Of a stretch of DNA of 64,000 nucleotides, positions 46,501 to 59,201 are shown piece by piece. The notes beneath the pieces were generated by a model. It was not told the origin of the DNA, did not search any database, and worked only from the letters and a program-made list of their open reading frames with translations. Every line of letters begins with the position of its first letter. The first letter of the stretch is position 1. Source of the stretch: Ulota crispa (lineage: Eukaryota > Streptophyta > Bryopsida > Orthotrichales > Orthotrichaceae). The stretch is from the NCBI GenBank assembly GCA_963920765.1, contig OY987247.1, forward strand, positions 16,464,471 to 16,528,470. The letters are read 5' to 3'. Position numbers and translations under genes: made by a program.

Positions 46501-47099
46501 TTGGTTTATAAGGTAGGAGCACCCATAAGCGTCAATTTAAGGGTTTTGAACATGATTACTATTAATGAACAACTAACATAGGATCTTATTAGGAATAGAA
46601 AAATAATTGAGTTTGCACTTTTGAATGTATTATTTGGATACTGTAAGAATAAGTTGTGAATTTTTTAAGAGCAAAATGCCATTGCACCCATAACCAACAC
46701 TAAGGTTTCATGTTCACATGTTGTACATATTTGTAATTACATCTATTTACTTTTACATATTTGAGACACTTGACACTACTAAACCTAAGTCTAGAACGCC
46801 TCTTGGTTCTCCTACTAACATTGCCCTCTTCCCGTGTCACATGCCTCACAATTGAATCCATTACAATCAATATCTATCCAGCATTCTAGGCTTTTTGTAC
46901 ACTAGTAGAAAATTCAGCACAAAATCAACAGAATTTCAATCAAAAATTGTTGATTTTTTCTGTGAATTTGGTCAAGTTGATTTGGGTACTTTTCTGTTGA
47001 TTTTCTATTGATTATTTACAGTTTTCTGTTAATTTTTTGTTGATTTCTATTACGTATTTTATGTTGTTCAATTCTAATTCTTTTCATTTAAAATTTTTT

Positions 47100-47290
47100 T
47101 TTTCATAGAATTTGTTATTATTTTACAAAAATGTGAAGTTTTTAGGGGGATGGGCAGCTGCCTAAACTTTTGGGCAGCTGCCCGAACTCCTAGGCAGCTG
47201 CCGGTAGCGGGGTTTGAACCTTCCACCTCTCCTCTCACACTCCACAACCTTAGCACATTCTCAAAACCACTAGAGAATGTGCAAATGCAC
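47100..47290 (-). repeat. tRNA-related SINE-like segment (in CACTA 1)
   Basis: On the minus strand a GGTTCAAACCCC box-B-like motif follows a tRNA-like head beginning ctagtggttttgag. A GGCAGCTGCC-repeat body and an A-rich tail come next. This order fits a tRNA-derived SINE. The A-box is poor, so the call is tentative. The homologous segment is 60115-60310. Confidence 0.4.
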
Positions 47291-47798
47291 ATGCATGCAA
47301 CAGTATCTTGATTCTATTTGTACATTAAATGTTCATGTCTTTAGTAATCCAATAGACTTTGGAGGCTATTTCCGCCCATTAAAGAACTTTTTTTCAAAAA
47401 ACTTAGAACTAAGAAAAGTTGGTAAATGTGTTTTACTTTCACCTCCAACAATTTTTTTGGATTTCAATCTTTTTATCAAAAGTTATGAGCTAAAATCAGA
47501 GAAGGTGTTTAGAAATTTTAAATAAATTGTTTATTTCCATCCTTTTGATTTTGTTTATAAATTTTTTTTGGAATTTACAAAACTCATAAGGATTGTTGAA
47601 GGCAAAGGTTGGATTCATTAATAAATATTATTTAGTGTTAGTTTTTTTGTAAAAAGAACCTTATTTTGTTAAAATTGCCTCCATAGTTTGATAGCTTCAA
47701 ATAACATGAAGTCGTGAAAAGTTACAAAATCAAATCCTTGCAATTATAAAATCAAAATTCTATTGACTTTTGAATAGTTTTGGATATTTTTTAACGGC

Positions 47799-48201
47799 AT
47801 TAATATGTGAACCACACCCTTTGAACTACTGTACCACACCCCCGAGGTAAATTTTAGATTTCTACCATCAAAAATTTGAGTTTGAGAATTTTGAATTCAA
47901 ATTTGGACTTAGAAACCATGGTATTGTCTAGGACCATAAAAAAGTTGCAACTCAACAACACCCAATGAAAAAGCTTATCTTTTTTTACAAACAAAAGTAA
48001 AAATAACAATTTTCTCCCTAACTAAACTTTTTCATTGGGTGTTGTTGAATTGCAACTTTTTTTATGGTTCTAGACAATACCATGGTCTCTAAGTCCAAAT
48101 CTGAATTCAAAATTTTCAAATTCAACTTTTTGATGGTAGAAATCTAAAATTTACCCCGTGGTGTGGTATAGTAATTGGAAGAGTGTGGTACACATATCAA
48201 T
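47799..48201. mobile_element. Foldback MITE (CCACACCC family), copy 2
   Basis: Same ends and internal pairing as 35957-36362. It is nested in CACTA element 1 at the position equivalent to the copy in CACTA element 2, so it was already present in their common ancestor. Confidence 0.8.
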
Positions 48202-49082
48202 TCCCATCTTTTAAAGCTTATAAAAGAATTTTATAAGATTGTTTTTTTTAATTCATTTGGTTAGTAATAGAAGGAAAATTACTAAAAATACTCTTTAAGT
48301 CTTTCAAAATATCAAGTTTACGCCAAAAATATGTGAAACATTAAAAATAATCCTTATTTTTTGTAGGAATATCAATTATACTCCTATTATTTTGGAAAAT
48401 TAATAAAAAACTCTTCTATTTTGAAATGTTAAATATATCCTTGTGTTATTTGAAATGTAAAAATCACTTTTGGTTTCTTGTAAGAATTTGCATTAAACTA
48501 TACACTTGGTTATCATGTAACACAAAGATGTTTTGGTACTTTTAATCCTTAAGGGACATTTATGATTTTTTCAAAGAATTGAGGAGCATCATTTATATTT
48601 GTTTGTAAAGATATTTTGGTATTTAAAACAACAAAATGTTGTACTTTTTATATAAAATTTTGTTGAATTAGTGAAGTTGTGTCCAAAAGTATCTAGATCA
48701 ACAAAAAACTGTTGAATTTTTTGTTGTTATGGTCATGTGTTTACTTGACTTTAAAGGCTGCTAATTTTAAATCTTACCAAATTGTGAAAAGTAAAGAAAA
48801 TAAAACTAGTCAATGTACACTCAAACTTCTAAAAGATTCTTTTTTTTTGAAAACTTCTTTTATTTTTTAAAACTTCAAAAATTTTTAATGAGGTCCAAAA
48901 AGGTTTTAGAAAGATTTCAAAAACAAACCTAAACTATTGTGATAGTTTTTTTGAAAGTATTTTGATGAATTACAAAAAGATTCCTAAAGGACTCTAATTC
49001 AATCTAAGAGATTCTATTTCTATAAGTATTTTGAAGTACTTTAACAAAGTTCGTAAAGATTTTAAAAAGATTTTGAAAGATT

Positions 49083-49630
49083 CCAAAAAGGTTCTTGAAA
49101 ATTCTTAGAGATTTTCAAAGATTTTTTGAATTTCAAAAAAGATTCTCAAAAGATTCCCAAAGATTCTCAAAGATTCTCAATTGTTCTCAAACATTCTCAA
49201 AGATTCCAAAATACTTGAAAAGATTCCCAAAGATTCCAAAAGATTCTCAAAGATTTCTAAAAGATTCTCAAAGATTCTGAAAGATTCTCAATTGTTCTCA
49301 AAGATTCCAAAAAAACTTGAAAAGATTCTCAAAGATTCCAAAAGATTCTCAAAGATTCCTAAAAGATTCTCAAAGATTCTCAAAGTTTCTCAAAGATTCT
49401 CAAAGATTCTCAATTGTTCTCAAACATTCTCAAAGATTCCAAAAAAACTTGAAAAGATTCCAAAAGATTTCCAAAGATTCATGAAGATTCCTAAAAGATT
49501 CTCAAAGATTCTAAAATGATTCTTAAATATTCTTAAAAATCATGAAAAGATTCTCAATGATTCCCAAAAGATTCTTGAAGATTCTTAAAGATTCACAAAA
49601 ATTCCCAAAAGATCTTCAAAAGATTCCAAA
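49083..49630. repeat. Subterminal short-repeat array of CACTA 1
   Basis: Dozens of diverged copies of a 10-11-bp word (aaagattctc, aaagattcca). Frames through it encode Lys/Asp/Ser/Phe-rich repeats that are by-products of the array and not genes. Confidence 0.9.
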
Positions 49631-50279
49631 ATTTCTGTTGATTTAGATAATGGTGTCCAAATCAATAGAATGTATTTAGTTTTTTACAGAATTCTGTTAA
49701 ATTAGTCAATTAGCGTGGGCAAGTGCCCAAATCAACAAAAAACTGTTGGTTTTCTGTTGTTTTGGAAGGAGTTTTCTACTAGTGGTAGGATGCTTGTTAT
49801 ATGCTAGGAGTGTTTTCTTTCGTGCTGTGATTTTAAAAAGGCTTTCAATCAATGCACAAGCTTTTGGAGGTTGTATTTATTACATGCTGACAGTAATTAT
49901 TGTAGTAGCAAAGTGTAGATTAACAAAACGCCATCTACCTCCAATCTTTTCATAGGTCCTCTACTTTAAAGTGCGGACGGCTTTAGCTTGATTTGATTTG
50001 ATCGATCTTAGATGCCTATCTTACAATGGTAATCTAGCAAGCTATATTACACTCTGGGAGTAGGCGCACCTTCCGCTAGATTTATTAGTCAGTAATTGTC
50101 AGGCCTCGTCACTGCCATTTTGAAATTCTACTTCCGTAGAAAGAGAATATAGGATTTCAAGCATTCTTGTATTCATGTCTTCTGTGGTGTCACATGGCTC
50201 ATCGCTCGTAGCTTTTGGTTTTGTTGTTACACTTTCTTTTGCTATTTGCATTTTTTTCTATTGTTTGTTTCAGTAAGAT

Positions 50280-53200
50280 GGAGCCTCTAGTGGTTCGCAA
50301 GCGTCATAGGTCCATGGCGCTTGTTTATTGTGATGAATTGGATGTCCCGCTCCTTTTTCCAATGGTGAATGGTTGCTATGCGATAGTTTTTGCTTCTAGA
50401 TTGGCTGTGAGTTGATTACAACTGAGTCATTATACATTGATGAAGAGATGCGAGACCTCTCGACCGAAGTAGTTTCTTATTTTGTTGGTTGTTAGCTTGA
50501 CCAAAACGTGAAAGTTTGGCAGTGGTCACTCCCACCAGGCAGATATAGAGTTAGTGGAATACCGTTTGCAGAGCCAATGACACCACCTACTAGAGCTGCT
50601 GATGCGGATTTTAGTATTCCATCCGGAGATACACATCTGCTTTCTTCTGTCAAAATAGAACCAGGTGAAGAGGTGGTCCAAGTTTTAAGTGACAATTCCG
50701 GTGCAAACTCTCCATTACCTATCCAATCCCCATCCCACAATACAGAGAATTCTATGCCAAAGGGCTCTCAACATTCTGTGGATTTAGGACACTCTGCTGC
50801 ATCTCCAGTACTAGTTCCTCGCAAAATCTTGAGTGTTTTTGATCTACTGAAGCAGTTTCCTTATGCAAAAGATATGCGCAGCCTGTTCAAGACTTTAGAT
50901 TACGATACCATTCCCTATAGTATGGTAGAGTATCTTTCAGTGACTTTTGATGGTGATGTTATCTTTAAACTACCTCCCCTCTTTAGTTCCCAAATGCAAT
51001 CACAATTTGGAATGATGAGGGAAATGGATAAGTGCTATGATGGTCATTTCTAGACAAAGACTAAGACCAACAACATCAAGAACTCCGTCAGTTTGAAGTT
51101 CAGGTCATCCTCTTGTATTGGTCACTTACGGTGCACTTATAAGAATTGTGAGTACTTAGAACGTGTCCACCGTTCTTCTCCATTTAATGAAACTGTGTGG
51201 GAGGGTTCTTCAGCACTTGCTTTTACAATAGGTGAGTTTGTGCCAGTTGGATCTAGTGTTGTTTGCAAGATCTGTAAGACAGTCCCCAATTGCATTGGTG
51301 AGCGTCCATGTAAGATTTATTATATTTTTGGGAACGAGTATATGTCTCGTGCATGTGCTCATTTTGGCTCACACAGTCATCTTGTGAAGCTTGGAGAAGA
51401 CCGAGATATGATAGACAAAATGCAATCTTTAGTTGAAGAGCAAGTTCAGAGGACTCCACTGGCTACAACTTCTTCAATCATTATGGAAGCTAGTAAGGAT
51501 CTTGTGAGCGAGTTGCTGCTTGCTCCAGAGGAAGTTATTCCTGAAGTTTTGGATGTTCAAGATCTACATCCTGTACTAGAGAAGTGTCGTTCAATGTCAT
51601 CACCTAATGTCAGGAATGACATCGTTTCATTTCGTCATTTCCGTAGATATGGTGTGATGGACGGCATTACTAGACTCAGGGGTTGCAACAAGTGGGAGTT
51701 TGTGCAAGACAGCAAGTTCCCTGGAAAAGGCATTGATGGAGACAAGGTTTTCTTGTTTAAGATGTCAGAGGTGGGACTAGCTAGTGGCGTTGACCTTGAG
51801 CGTATAATGATAAGTGGTGGTGACCTTCAAGATGCTTGGGTCATGTTTGACCATGTCAAGCGTGTCAAATAGTGGACAACCATGGCCTGTCACGTATACG
51901 ATTCTATATACTGCAAAATTCTAACAATTGTAGTCTATGATATGCAGTCAAAAGATGCTTCTGCTTAGATGCTATTTTGGGAAAATTTGAACAATGTCTG
52001 CAGCAGGCATGGCATGATGGCACCTAATTTTAAGGGCTTCATGGCTGATATTGCTCAAGCCAACTGGAATGCCATTTGGCATGTGTATGGCAATGGCAAT
52101 GCTTTGGTTCCCATGGCTGACCGAGAATGTACATGTCTTTTCCATTGGGCGCAGTCCCTAGAGAAACATACGAAAGCTGATATCCGGCTAGATTTGTAAA
52201 ACCAACACCAAATGCTATGCAAGCAGTACAAGAACGCCAAGTCAATGGACAAAGCTGATACAAGGTATCTTGCTATTTGAGCATGGTGGCATTCATTTGG
52301 AGCAGCTACTTCAGCAAGTATTGGACGCCTTGAGTTGTGGCTTGTCTTTTGGCATTTTTGCTATTGTCAGAGGGGTGGCTTCATGCTATTGGTAATTCTT
52401 ATTTAAGAATTTGTGTTTACTTCTACATCTTAATTGTTTTTAGTGCACATCATTGTGCAGTTACAATGAATGTTAATATGTTTGGTGTCTTATATTTTAT
52501 ATTCTCCTAAATCTTCTATTTCACATTTGTAGGGCTTGAGCGATCTTGAACAAGCAGAAATGCCCTCCTGCAACCTTGCAGAATCAGTGCATAACAAGTG
52601 GAAACAGCAATCCACCAATGGTGGGAATGATCTATATGTTGCCACTATGGATGATTTTGTACGTGCGTTTATGCAAGTGGTTCAATGTCATCGCTTCCTT
52701 CAAGGTGAAGCGGGGGGGCATGGTCCAAGGAAGGAAGAGTTGCAACTTCGTGCAGCACACCATCTAGCTATATGCTTTGGTGATCCGGCAAAGCTCACTA
52801 CAGCTGTGAGTCAGATGCCAGGTGCTGATGATTATTGTACACGTCAACCGCACTTTGAAAGTGAAGAAGTCTTTGGCTCGCTTAAGTGCAAAGCAAATCT
52901 TCCATCAGGATCAGAGCTGGACTCCCACCGTCCAGACAAGGTAAATTTCTCCCGTCCACAAGTTGATATTGGCAGATGTAGTCGTTAGGTGCAAGGTGCA
53001 ATTCTATCTCCAATTCTTGAGGGCTCAACTTTTTGTAACAATCTAAAGGAGAATGTTGGAATTATCTAAGGATTGACTCCTCTTCCTGAAGTTAACCCTA
53101 TTCCAGCTCATGTTACTAGTGTACATGAGAGTAATTGCAATGAGACAATGTGGCATATTGCCAGACTCCCTAGGGAGTCAACAAAGGCTTGTTTTGCTCA

Positions 53201-53849
53201 ACAAGCTGGCACCAAGAAAAAATGCACGGCAAGGATTGTACAAGACAATCGTAGCACACCTGCACCAACCTACACTGGCGGTATGGAAAAATACAAGAAG
53301 AATAGGGTTGACATTGTGCAATTTTTTTTCTGCAACGACAACATCAATCATTGTGTGAAGGGCAGCAAGCGTAAATGGGTGTTATCAAGGCCTGTTATTC
53401 CCAAAGTGTGGCCTGTAAAGTTGGGGACAAATTTGAGCACAAAAGAGATCCTCCACCATGAGTATGCTGGCTTTCAACTTCCTCAAAAGCATGATATTTC
53501 ACCTCGCCGTTTGTTTGGTGAGTCATCTGGTGCTGTCAACCTTAGCCAATATCCAACACCACCTTTCCCTGACAAATATCCTAAGGTCAGAGCTGGTAAA
53601 CCTACTCGACGGAACTTGAAGGAACCAACTACAAAGCAATCCAACAATTGTGCTTCTAGACGCATGGTTCAAGGACGGGTGAAGAAAGCGACCCTTGTTC
53701 CACATCCTGGTTTTGGTTGTATTGTGTTGTTGGATTCGGAGTCCAACTCCAAGGTTGAGAATTATTTGATATCCATTGGGTCCTTCCTTGAGTGTACACG
53801 CCCATATTTTACAGGCATGATTTCTCAAGCCCTTGGAAAGCGTGGATAG
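50280..53849 (+). pseudogene. Mutator-like (MULE) transposase pseudogene
   Basis: From about 50508 to 53849 one reading frame runs through seven nonsense codons: 51051 TAG, 51870 TAG, 51966 TAG, 52197 TAA, 52278 TGA, 52986 TAG and 53067 TAA. A likely intron lies at 52392-52532 (GT..AG, 141 nt, frame kept). Around 51100-51170 lies a WRKY/GCM-type Cys/His segment (SCIGHLRCTYKNCEYL..VH). The DDE-like core follows: FDHVKRVK, TMACHVYDS, DMQS, then GFMADIAQANWNAIWHVYG and CTCLFHWAQSLEKHTK, then AWW. A C-terminal CNLAESVHNKW segment and a Lys-rich tail end the frame. It resembles MULE transposases seen in bryophyte genomes (from memory). Each stop is one C-to-T change from Gln or Arg. Terminal repeats were not found. 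Confidence 0.8.
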
Positions 53850-55654
53850 TTTGCTTACTGTAAGCATCTGTATTTTCTATTCTTGATGATTTGCTTGTTA
53901 GACCTTGATATTGACACCTTCATCCACGCCCCTACATTTAGCTTTTCAAAGGTTAAGCGTGTGTTGCTTTGCCCAGGTCTTCTCTAGATTTGCTTGGCAT
54001 TACCCCTTTGCTAAGTGAACTAGTGCAATTTGTATGCACTAGTACCATTTTGTAGCATCTAAAGTACAAGGTCTTTATACGTACCCCGAGTGCGATTTTG
54101 TATCTATTTCAACTCTATGAATATATTTTCAAACTATTTTTTAAGCAGATCCATATTTGTGCCACCCTACTTTTGCTTCTGCATGTGTGCATCATTGCTT
54201 ACAATTGAACACCTTTTTTCTCATTCTCTTTACTATATAATTATTTAATTTTGATTATTTGTGACTCCCTAACTGAGCTAAGCATCCAAGATTGAATGCC
54301 TCTTTCCTGTATATTTGAATAATCTTTGCTTACTATTCCATTCTATGAAACTGCATACATGAATTTTCTCATTATATGAAATTTTACAAGAGAGGTAGTG
54401 ACTCTCTGGAGTAATGATTTATCCATTGCTTGTTAACAAGCATTGAAATCTTTGTCTTCAATTTTTCACTGATATTAACCATATTACATTTCATGTTGCA
54501 AATGTTGGTCTTTTGCCTAGACTGCATTTTGATTTTTTAGGAATCATGGCTTATTCAAATCAGAAATTTTGAGTAGTCACATAATATTGAATCTTAGTTA
54601 CACAATTTTTTTTATCTAATTGAACTTGGGAATAGAATTTTTCATTTCCATTGCATCTTTGTACTTGGTGATAGGGTAATCACTATGCATGGTCATAGGA
54701 GATGACAATTTTTGTTGACTAGAAATGGTTTTTTCAATCTAATTTTTATATACAAAATTTGTTTGTCCTTCGTTTTAGCATTTTTTCCCCCAAAGTTTGT
54801 AAAAAAAATCCTAAAATCAGCGCTCCCCGCTTGCCGCTTGCCGCTCTACGCTCGCGAAATAGCGTCGTCCTTTCTACTTCCAAAGGCATTACATTGCTAG
54901 CACTCCGTTTCATATGTGCATGTGATTTATTCTTTATCTCACGACAATGCACTAGATTGTTTACTACATTTAATTTACCTTTGCTACTCCAAAAGCAAAA
55001 CCCAAGTATATTTGCCTTTCATTAAGTAGACATTGACAGTATTTTGGTTGTGCTTCAATTTGTAATTACTTTGCCTCTACATGGAATTACATTTGGAATT
55101 GTGTGCCTTTATTTAGGAGTTTCCCTTCTTTTAAACTTGGTCAAACAAGAGGCTATACTCCTCACTCTCTCCTTTTCCAAACAGTTGTCTAGGATGAAGG
55201 CAAATGCATCACATGCAAAACGTGCAAAACATGAATTCAATTGTCTCAAATTCAAGACTTGAAGTTTCTATTATTAATTTCTAGAAAGTTTTACATAATT
55301 ATTACAATAAAAGAAACTCATAACACTATCTCTGAATCTAAATTGGTTTGGAGACTTGTGTAGTGACTTTTAAGAAAGATCCACAAGAATTGTCACCACG
55401 TCCTCCTCATTGCCATTCCATACATTAGAGCTCTTGCTGCTTTCGCTTGCACAAATTACAAGCAAGCAATCAAATTGCCAAATGCAGAATGAAGATGTTG
55501 AGGCGCATGTTCATTATAATGTGCAGTAAAATTACCTAAAATACTTGATAGTCAACACTTCTCCCAACACCCCATGCACAACTCAATACATCTCCCAATA
55601 ATCATTCCAACATAAATCAAAATGCTTGATATCCCACAAATATTATTCTCTACC
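53850..55654. other. Gene-free AT-rich stretch
   Basis: No supported gene is seen. The 3' flank of the MULE may contain its undetected right terminal repeat. A GC-richer patch at about 54815-54860 gives spurious short frames. Confidence 0.35.
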
Positions 55655-55658
55655 TTAA

Positions 55659-57186
55659 CCCCTAAATGTCTAAAGCACCAAATTTTGGTGTTGATCATAC
55701 TTTGGAGTTCAACAAACTTAACCTCTAAAGGACCAAGCCATTTTTTTGTTAAAATCACTAAAAACTGCCACTTCTAGTAGGTTTAGAAAGAAGGGATTTT
55801 ATGTTTTGTTTGTGGGAAATCCAACCATAGGATCTTGCCCTAGACTAGAAGAGGTATTTGTGGGAAAAAATCAGCTCATTCCAAATGAAAAGGAATGAGA
55901 TATTTACATCTAAAGTGATTTTTTTTTTTTCCATGTTGCCCAAAAATTTCAAAAGCCTTTGACCAATCTTATAAAAAAAAAAATTGCTCTACCCAAAGTT
56001 GTGCTTTATTTTTTCCATGTAGGAAATCAAGTTAGGTATGTGTGGGAGAATTTTCAAATTGATTGGAACTTTTCAAGACATGGGAAAAATTAGTAAGTAA
56101 AAAGAAGTAGAGAATGAGTCAAAAATCTAAATTGTTAAGAACTTAATTTATTGAAATGAAAAATGCAAATCCCAACGGTGATAACGTTGTGATAAACAAT
56201 CTACTTTCTTTGGTTTAATCTTTTTTTCAAAATAGTGAAAATTGAGTAAAGTAAAATACTTCAAAGTTTATTTTAGAGTAGAAATTCCATAATTGCCGCA
56301 CACAAAAACTCCTCATAACTTTTATGTCATTGATTGAAACTAAATGATTCAAAGCTTCTCATGAATAAAAATTTAAAAAACCAATTTCAAATTCTTATTT
56401 TAAAAATTTTAATTTTTAAAGAAGTTTTTGGCCTACCTAGATGGGTAGTCCTCCCAAAATTTTCATAAACTCATGCATAACTTCTTCATCAAATGTCAGA
56501 ATGAAGAAAAAACTAGATGCCCATGTAGATCTTTGAATTCCCAACCTTCAATAAAAGTTTCAGAAAATCACACAAACTAGTTTAGCCATAGGTACATGCC
56601 CAAAGTCCAACCTGTCCCCCAAACGGACAATAATCCTTTAGGGGTTAATGAAGTTGTTACTTTTTTTTATTTTGTATTTTCAAACTATTACTTTTGAAGT
56701 CTAGTTTTAGCATTAAAAATTTGATTTTGAAAAAGATTGATTATGATTTTTCTATTCAAGATTTTGTGCAAGGATCTTGGCTTCTTGTTGTTGAGATCTC
56801 CTAGAAATGAGCCTCAAATACACTATATTTGGAGAAAAATTTACATTAGAATTTCATTTGAAAAATTTGTAGAAGAGATTTTGGAAAGCACCAAAGTGAT
56901 AGGAGTTACATATGCTCTGTCCTTTAACCTTGTATTTTTTGATAATCAATTGTTTAGACTCAACATGTGAAAAGAGGCTTAAAAGACTTCAAGTCACTTT
57001 TTGCAATTTTTACACCCTCATGATGACCAAACATTATAGCATTTCAATCCATAAGTGATATTGTGTATCATATCTAGTTTGAATTTGTACAGTTACAATC
57101 TATATAAACTTGGATACTATTGACTTTTTGTTCAATTAAGAGCAAATTCCTAGAAGCTTAAAAAGGCATCAAGCATTTAAGGAGGG
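55659..57186 (+). mobile_element. TTAA-type MITE, family 1, interrupted
   Basis: TTAA lies at 55655-55658 and 57187-57190. The left end is CCCCTAAATGTCTAAAGC and the right end AAGCATTTAAGGAGGG. The first 60 bases match the end of the reverse copy at 3523-4670, and the part after 56649 matches the interior of family 1. Between them sits a family 2 element, inserted at a TTAA. Confidence 0.7.
55722..56644 (-). mobile_element. TTAA-type MITE, family 2, nested and inverted
   Basis: TTAA lies at 55718-55721 and 56645-56648. The ends are CCTCTAAAGGACCAAG and AATCCTTTAGGGG. The interior is the reverse complement of 16094-17111. Its host is the family 1 copy 55659-57186, so family 2 was active after family 1 here. 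Confidence 0.8.
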
Positions 57187-57499
57187 TTAATAATATGACA
57201 ACAATATATGAACATGGTTTCCCGGATGATTTAGGTATCCATCCCATCACATTTCTAGTAAAATAGTAACATATTTGATGTGACAAGGCAACAACAGATT
57301 TCCCCATAATTTACTCATTTCAGTTCAAACCAACTCCACCAGGGAACACTAGTAGAAAATTCCGTCCAAAACAACAAAAAACCAACAGTTTCTTGTTGAT
57401 TTGGGCACTTGCCTACGCTAACTGACTAATTTAATAGAATTCTGTAAAAAACTAAATACGTTCTGTTGATTTGGACTCCATTATTTAAATCAACAAAAA

Positions 57500-58230
57500 A
57501 TTTGGAATCTTTTGGAAATCTTTTGGAAATTTTTTGTGAATCTTTAAGAATCTTTAAGAATCTTTTGGAAATCATTGAGAATCTTTTTTGGATTTTTAAG
57601 AATATTTAAGAATCTTTTCAAGATTTTAGAATCTTTGAGAATCTTCTTGGAATCTTTGAGAATCTTCTTGGAATCTTTGAGAATCTTCTTGGAATCTTTG
57701 AGAATCTTCTTAGAATCTTTGAGAATCTTTGGAAATCTTTGGAAATCTTTTCAAGTTTTTATGGAATCTTTGAGAATGTTTGAGGACAATTGAGAATCTT
57801 TGAGAATCTTTGAGAATCTTTGAAAATCTTTTAGGAATCTTTGAGAATCTTTGGAAATCTTTGGGAATCTTTTCAAGTTTTTTTGGAATCTTTGAGAATC
57901 TTTTTGAAATCTTTGAAAATCTTCTTGGAATCTTTAAGAATCTTTTAGGAATATTGAGAATTCTTGAGAATCTTTGAGAATAGTTTGGAATATTTGAGAA
58001 TCTTTGGAAATGTTCTAGGAATTTTGAATTTTTTTGAGAATTTTTGAAAATCTTTAAGAATAATCTTGGAATCTTCTTAGAAGCTTTGAGAAGCTTTGAG
58101 AATCTTTAAGAATCTTTGGAAATCTTTGGGAATCTTTTGAGAATCTTTTTTGAAATTCAAAAAATCTTTGAAAATCTCTAAGAATTTTCAAGAACCTTTT
58201 TGGAATCTTTGAGAATCTTTTTAAAATCTT
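57500..58230. repeat. Subterminal short-repeat array of CACTA 2
   Basis: Many diverged copies of gaatctttga and relatives, the complement of the 49083-49630 array. This array is longer than that of element 1 and accounts for much of their size difference. Confidence 0.9.
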
Positions 58231-59201
58231 TATGAAATTTGTTAAAGTACTTCAAAATATTTATAGAAATAGAATCTCTTAGACTAAATTAGAGTCCTTT
58301 AGGAATCTTTTTGTAATTCATCAAAATACTTTAAAATACTTTTAATAAATAAGCTATTACAATAGTTTAGGTTTGTTTTTGAAATCTTTCTAAAATCTTT
58401 TTGGACCTCATTAAAATGTTTTGAAGTTTAAAAAAAAAAAGAAAGTTTTCAAAAATAATAGAATCTTTTAAAAGTTTGAGTGTACATTGACTAGTTTTAT
58501 TTTCTTTACTTTTTACAATTTGGTTAGATTTAAAATTAGCAGCCTTTAAAGTCAAGTAAAAACATGACCATAATAACAAAAAAAGCAACAGTTTTTTGTT
58601 GATCTAGACACTTTTGGACACAACTTCACTAATTCAACAAAAATTTATATAAAAAGTACAACATTTTGTTGTTTTAAATACCAAAATATCTTTACAAACA
58701 AATATAAAAGATGCTCCTCAATTCTTTGAAAAAATCATATATGTCCCTCAAGGATTAAAAATACCAAAAATATCTTTCCTTTTTGTATAAATATCAACAA
58801 TGCTTCTAATAAATTGGAAAAATATTAAAAATACTCCTCAACTATTTTAAATTATTTATACCTTTGTGTTATATGATAACCAAGTGTATAGTTTAATGCA
58901 AATTCTTACAAGAAACCAAAGGTGATTTTTACATTTCAAATAACACAAGGATATATTTAACATTTCAAAATAGAAGAGCATTTTTATTATTTTTCCAAAA
59001 TAATAGGAGTATAATTGATATTCCTACAAATAATAAGGATTATTTTTAATGTTTCACATATTTTCGGCGTAAACTTGATATTTTGAAAGACTTAAAGAGT
59101 ATTTTTAGTATTTTTAGTATTTTTCCTTCTCTTACTAACCAAATGAATTAAAAAAAAAAAACAATCTTATAAAACATTTTTATAAGCTTTAAAAGATGGG
59201 A

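Larger units (their letters stand above)
46900..49784 (+). mobile_element. CACTA (En/Spm) element 1, non-autonomous
   Basis: It begins CACTAGTAGAAAATTC and ends TTTTCTACTAGTG. The 3-bp target duplication GTA lies at 46897-46899 and 49785-49787. It contains a tRNA-like SINE segment, a foldback MITE and a long array of aaagattctc words near its right end. Such short subterminal repeats are typical of CACTA elements, where they bind transposase. No transposase frame is present. It is homologous to 57347-60518 in inverted orientation. Confidence 0.9.

Noticed and set aside
50508..53849. Reassigned stop codons (TAA/TAG read as Gln)
   Set aside because: TGA also occurs in the same frame, and the cyclin, PHD-like and pogo genes use ordinary stops without internal TAA or TAG. 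Pseudogene decay explains it better.
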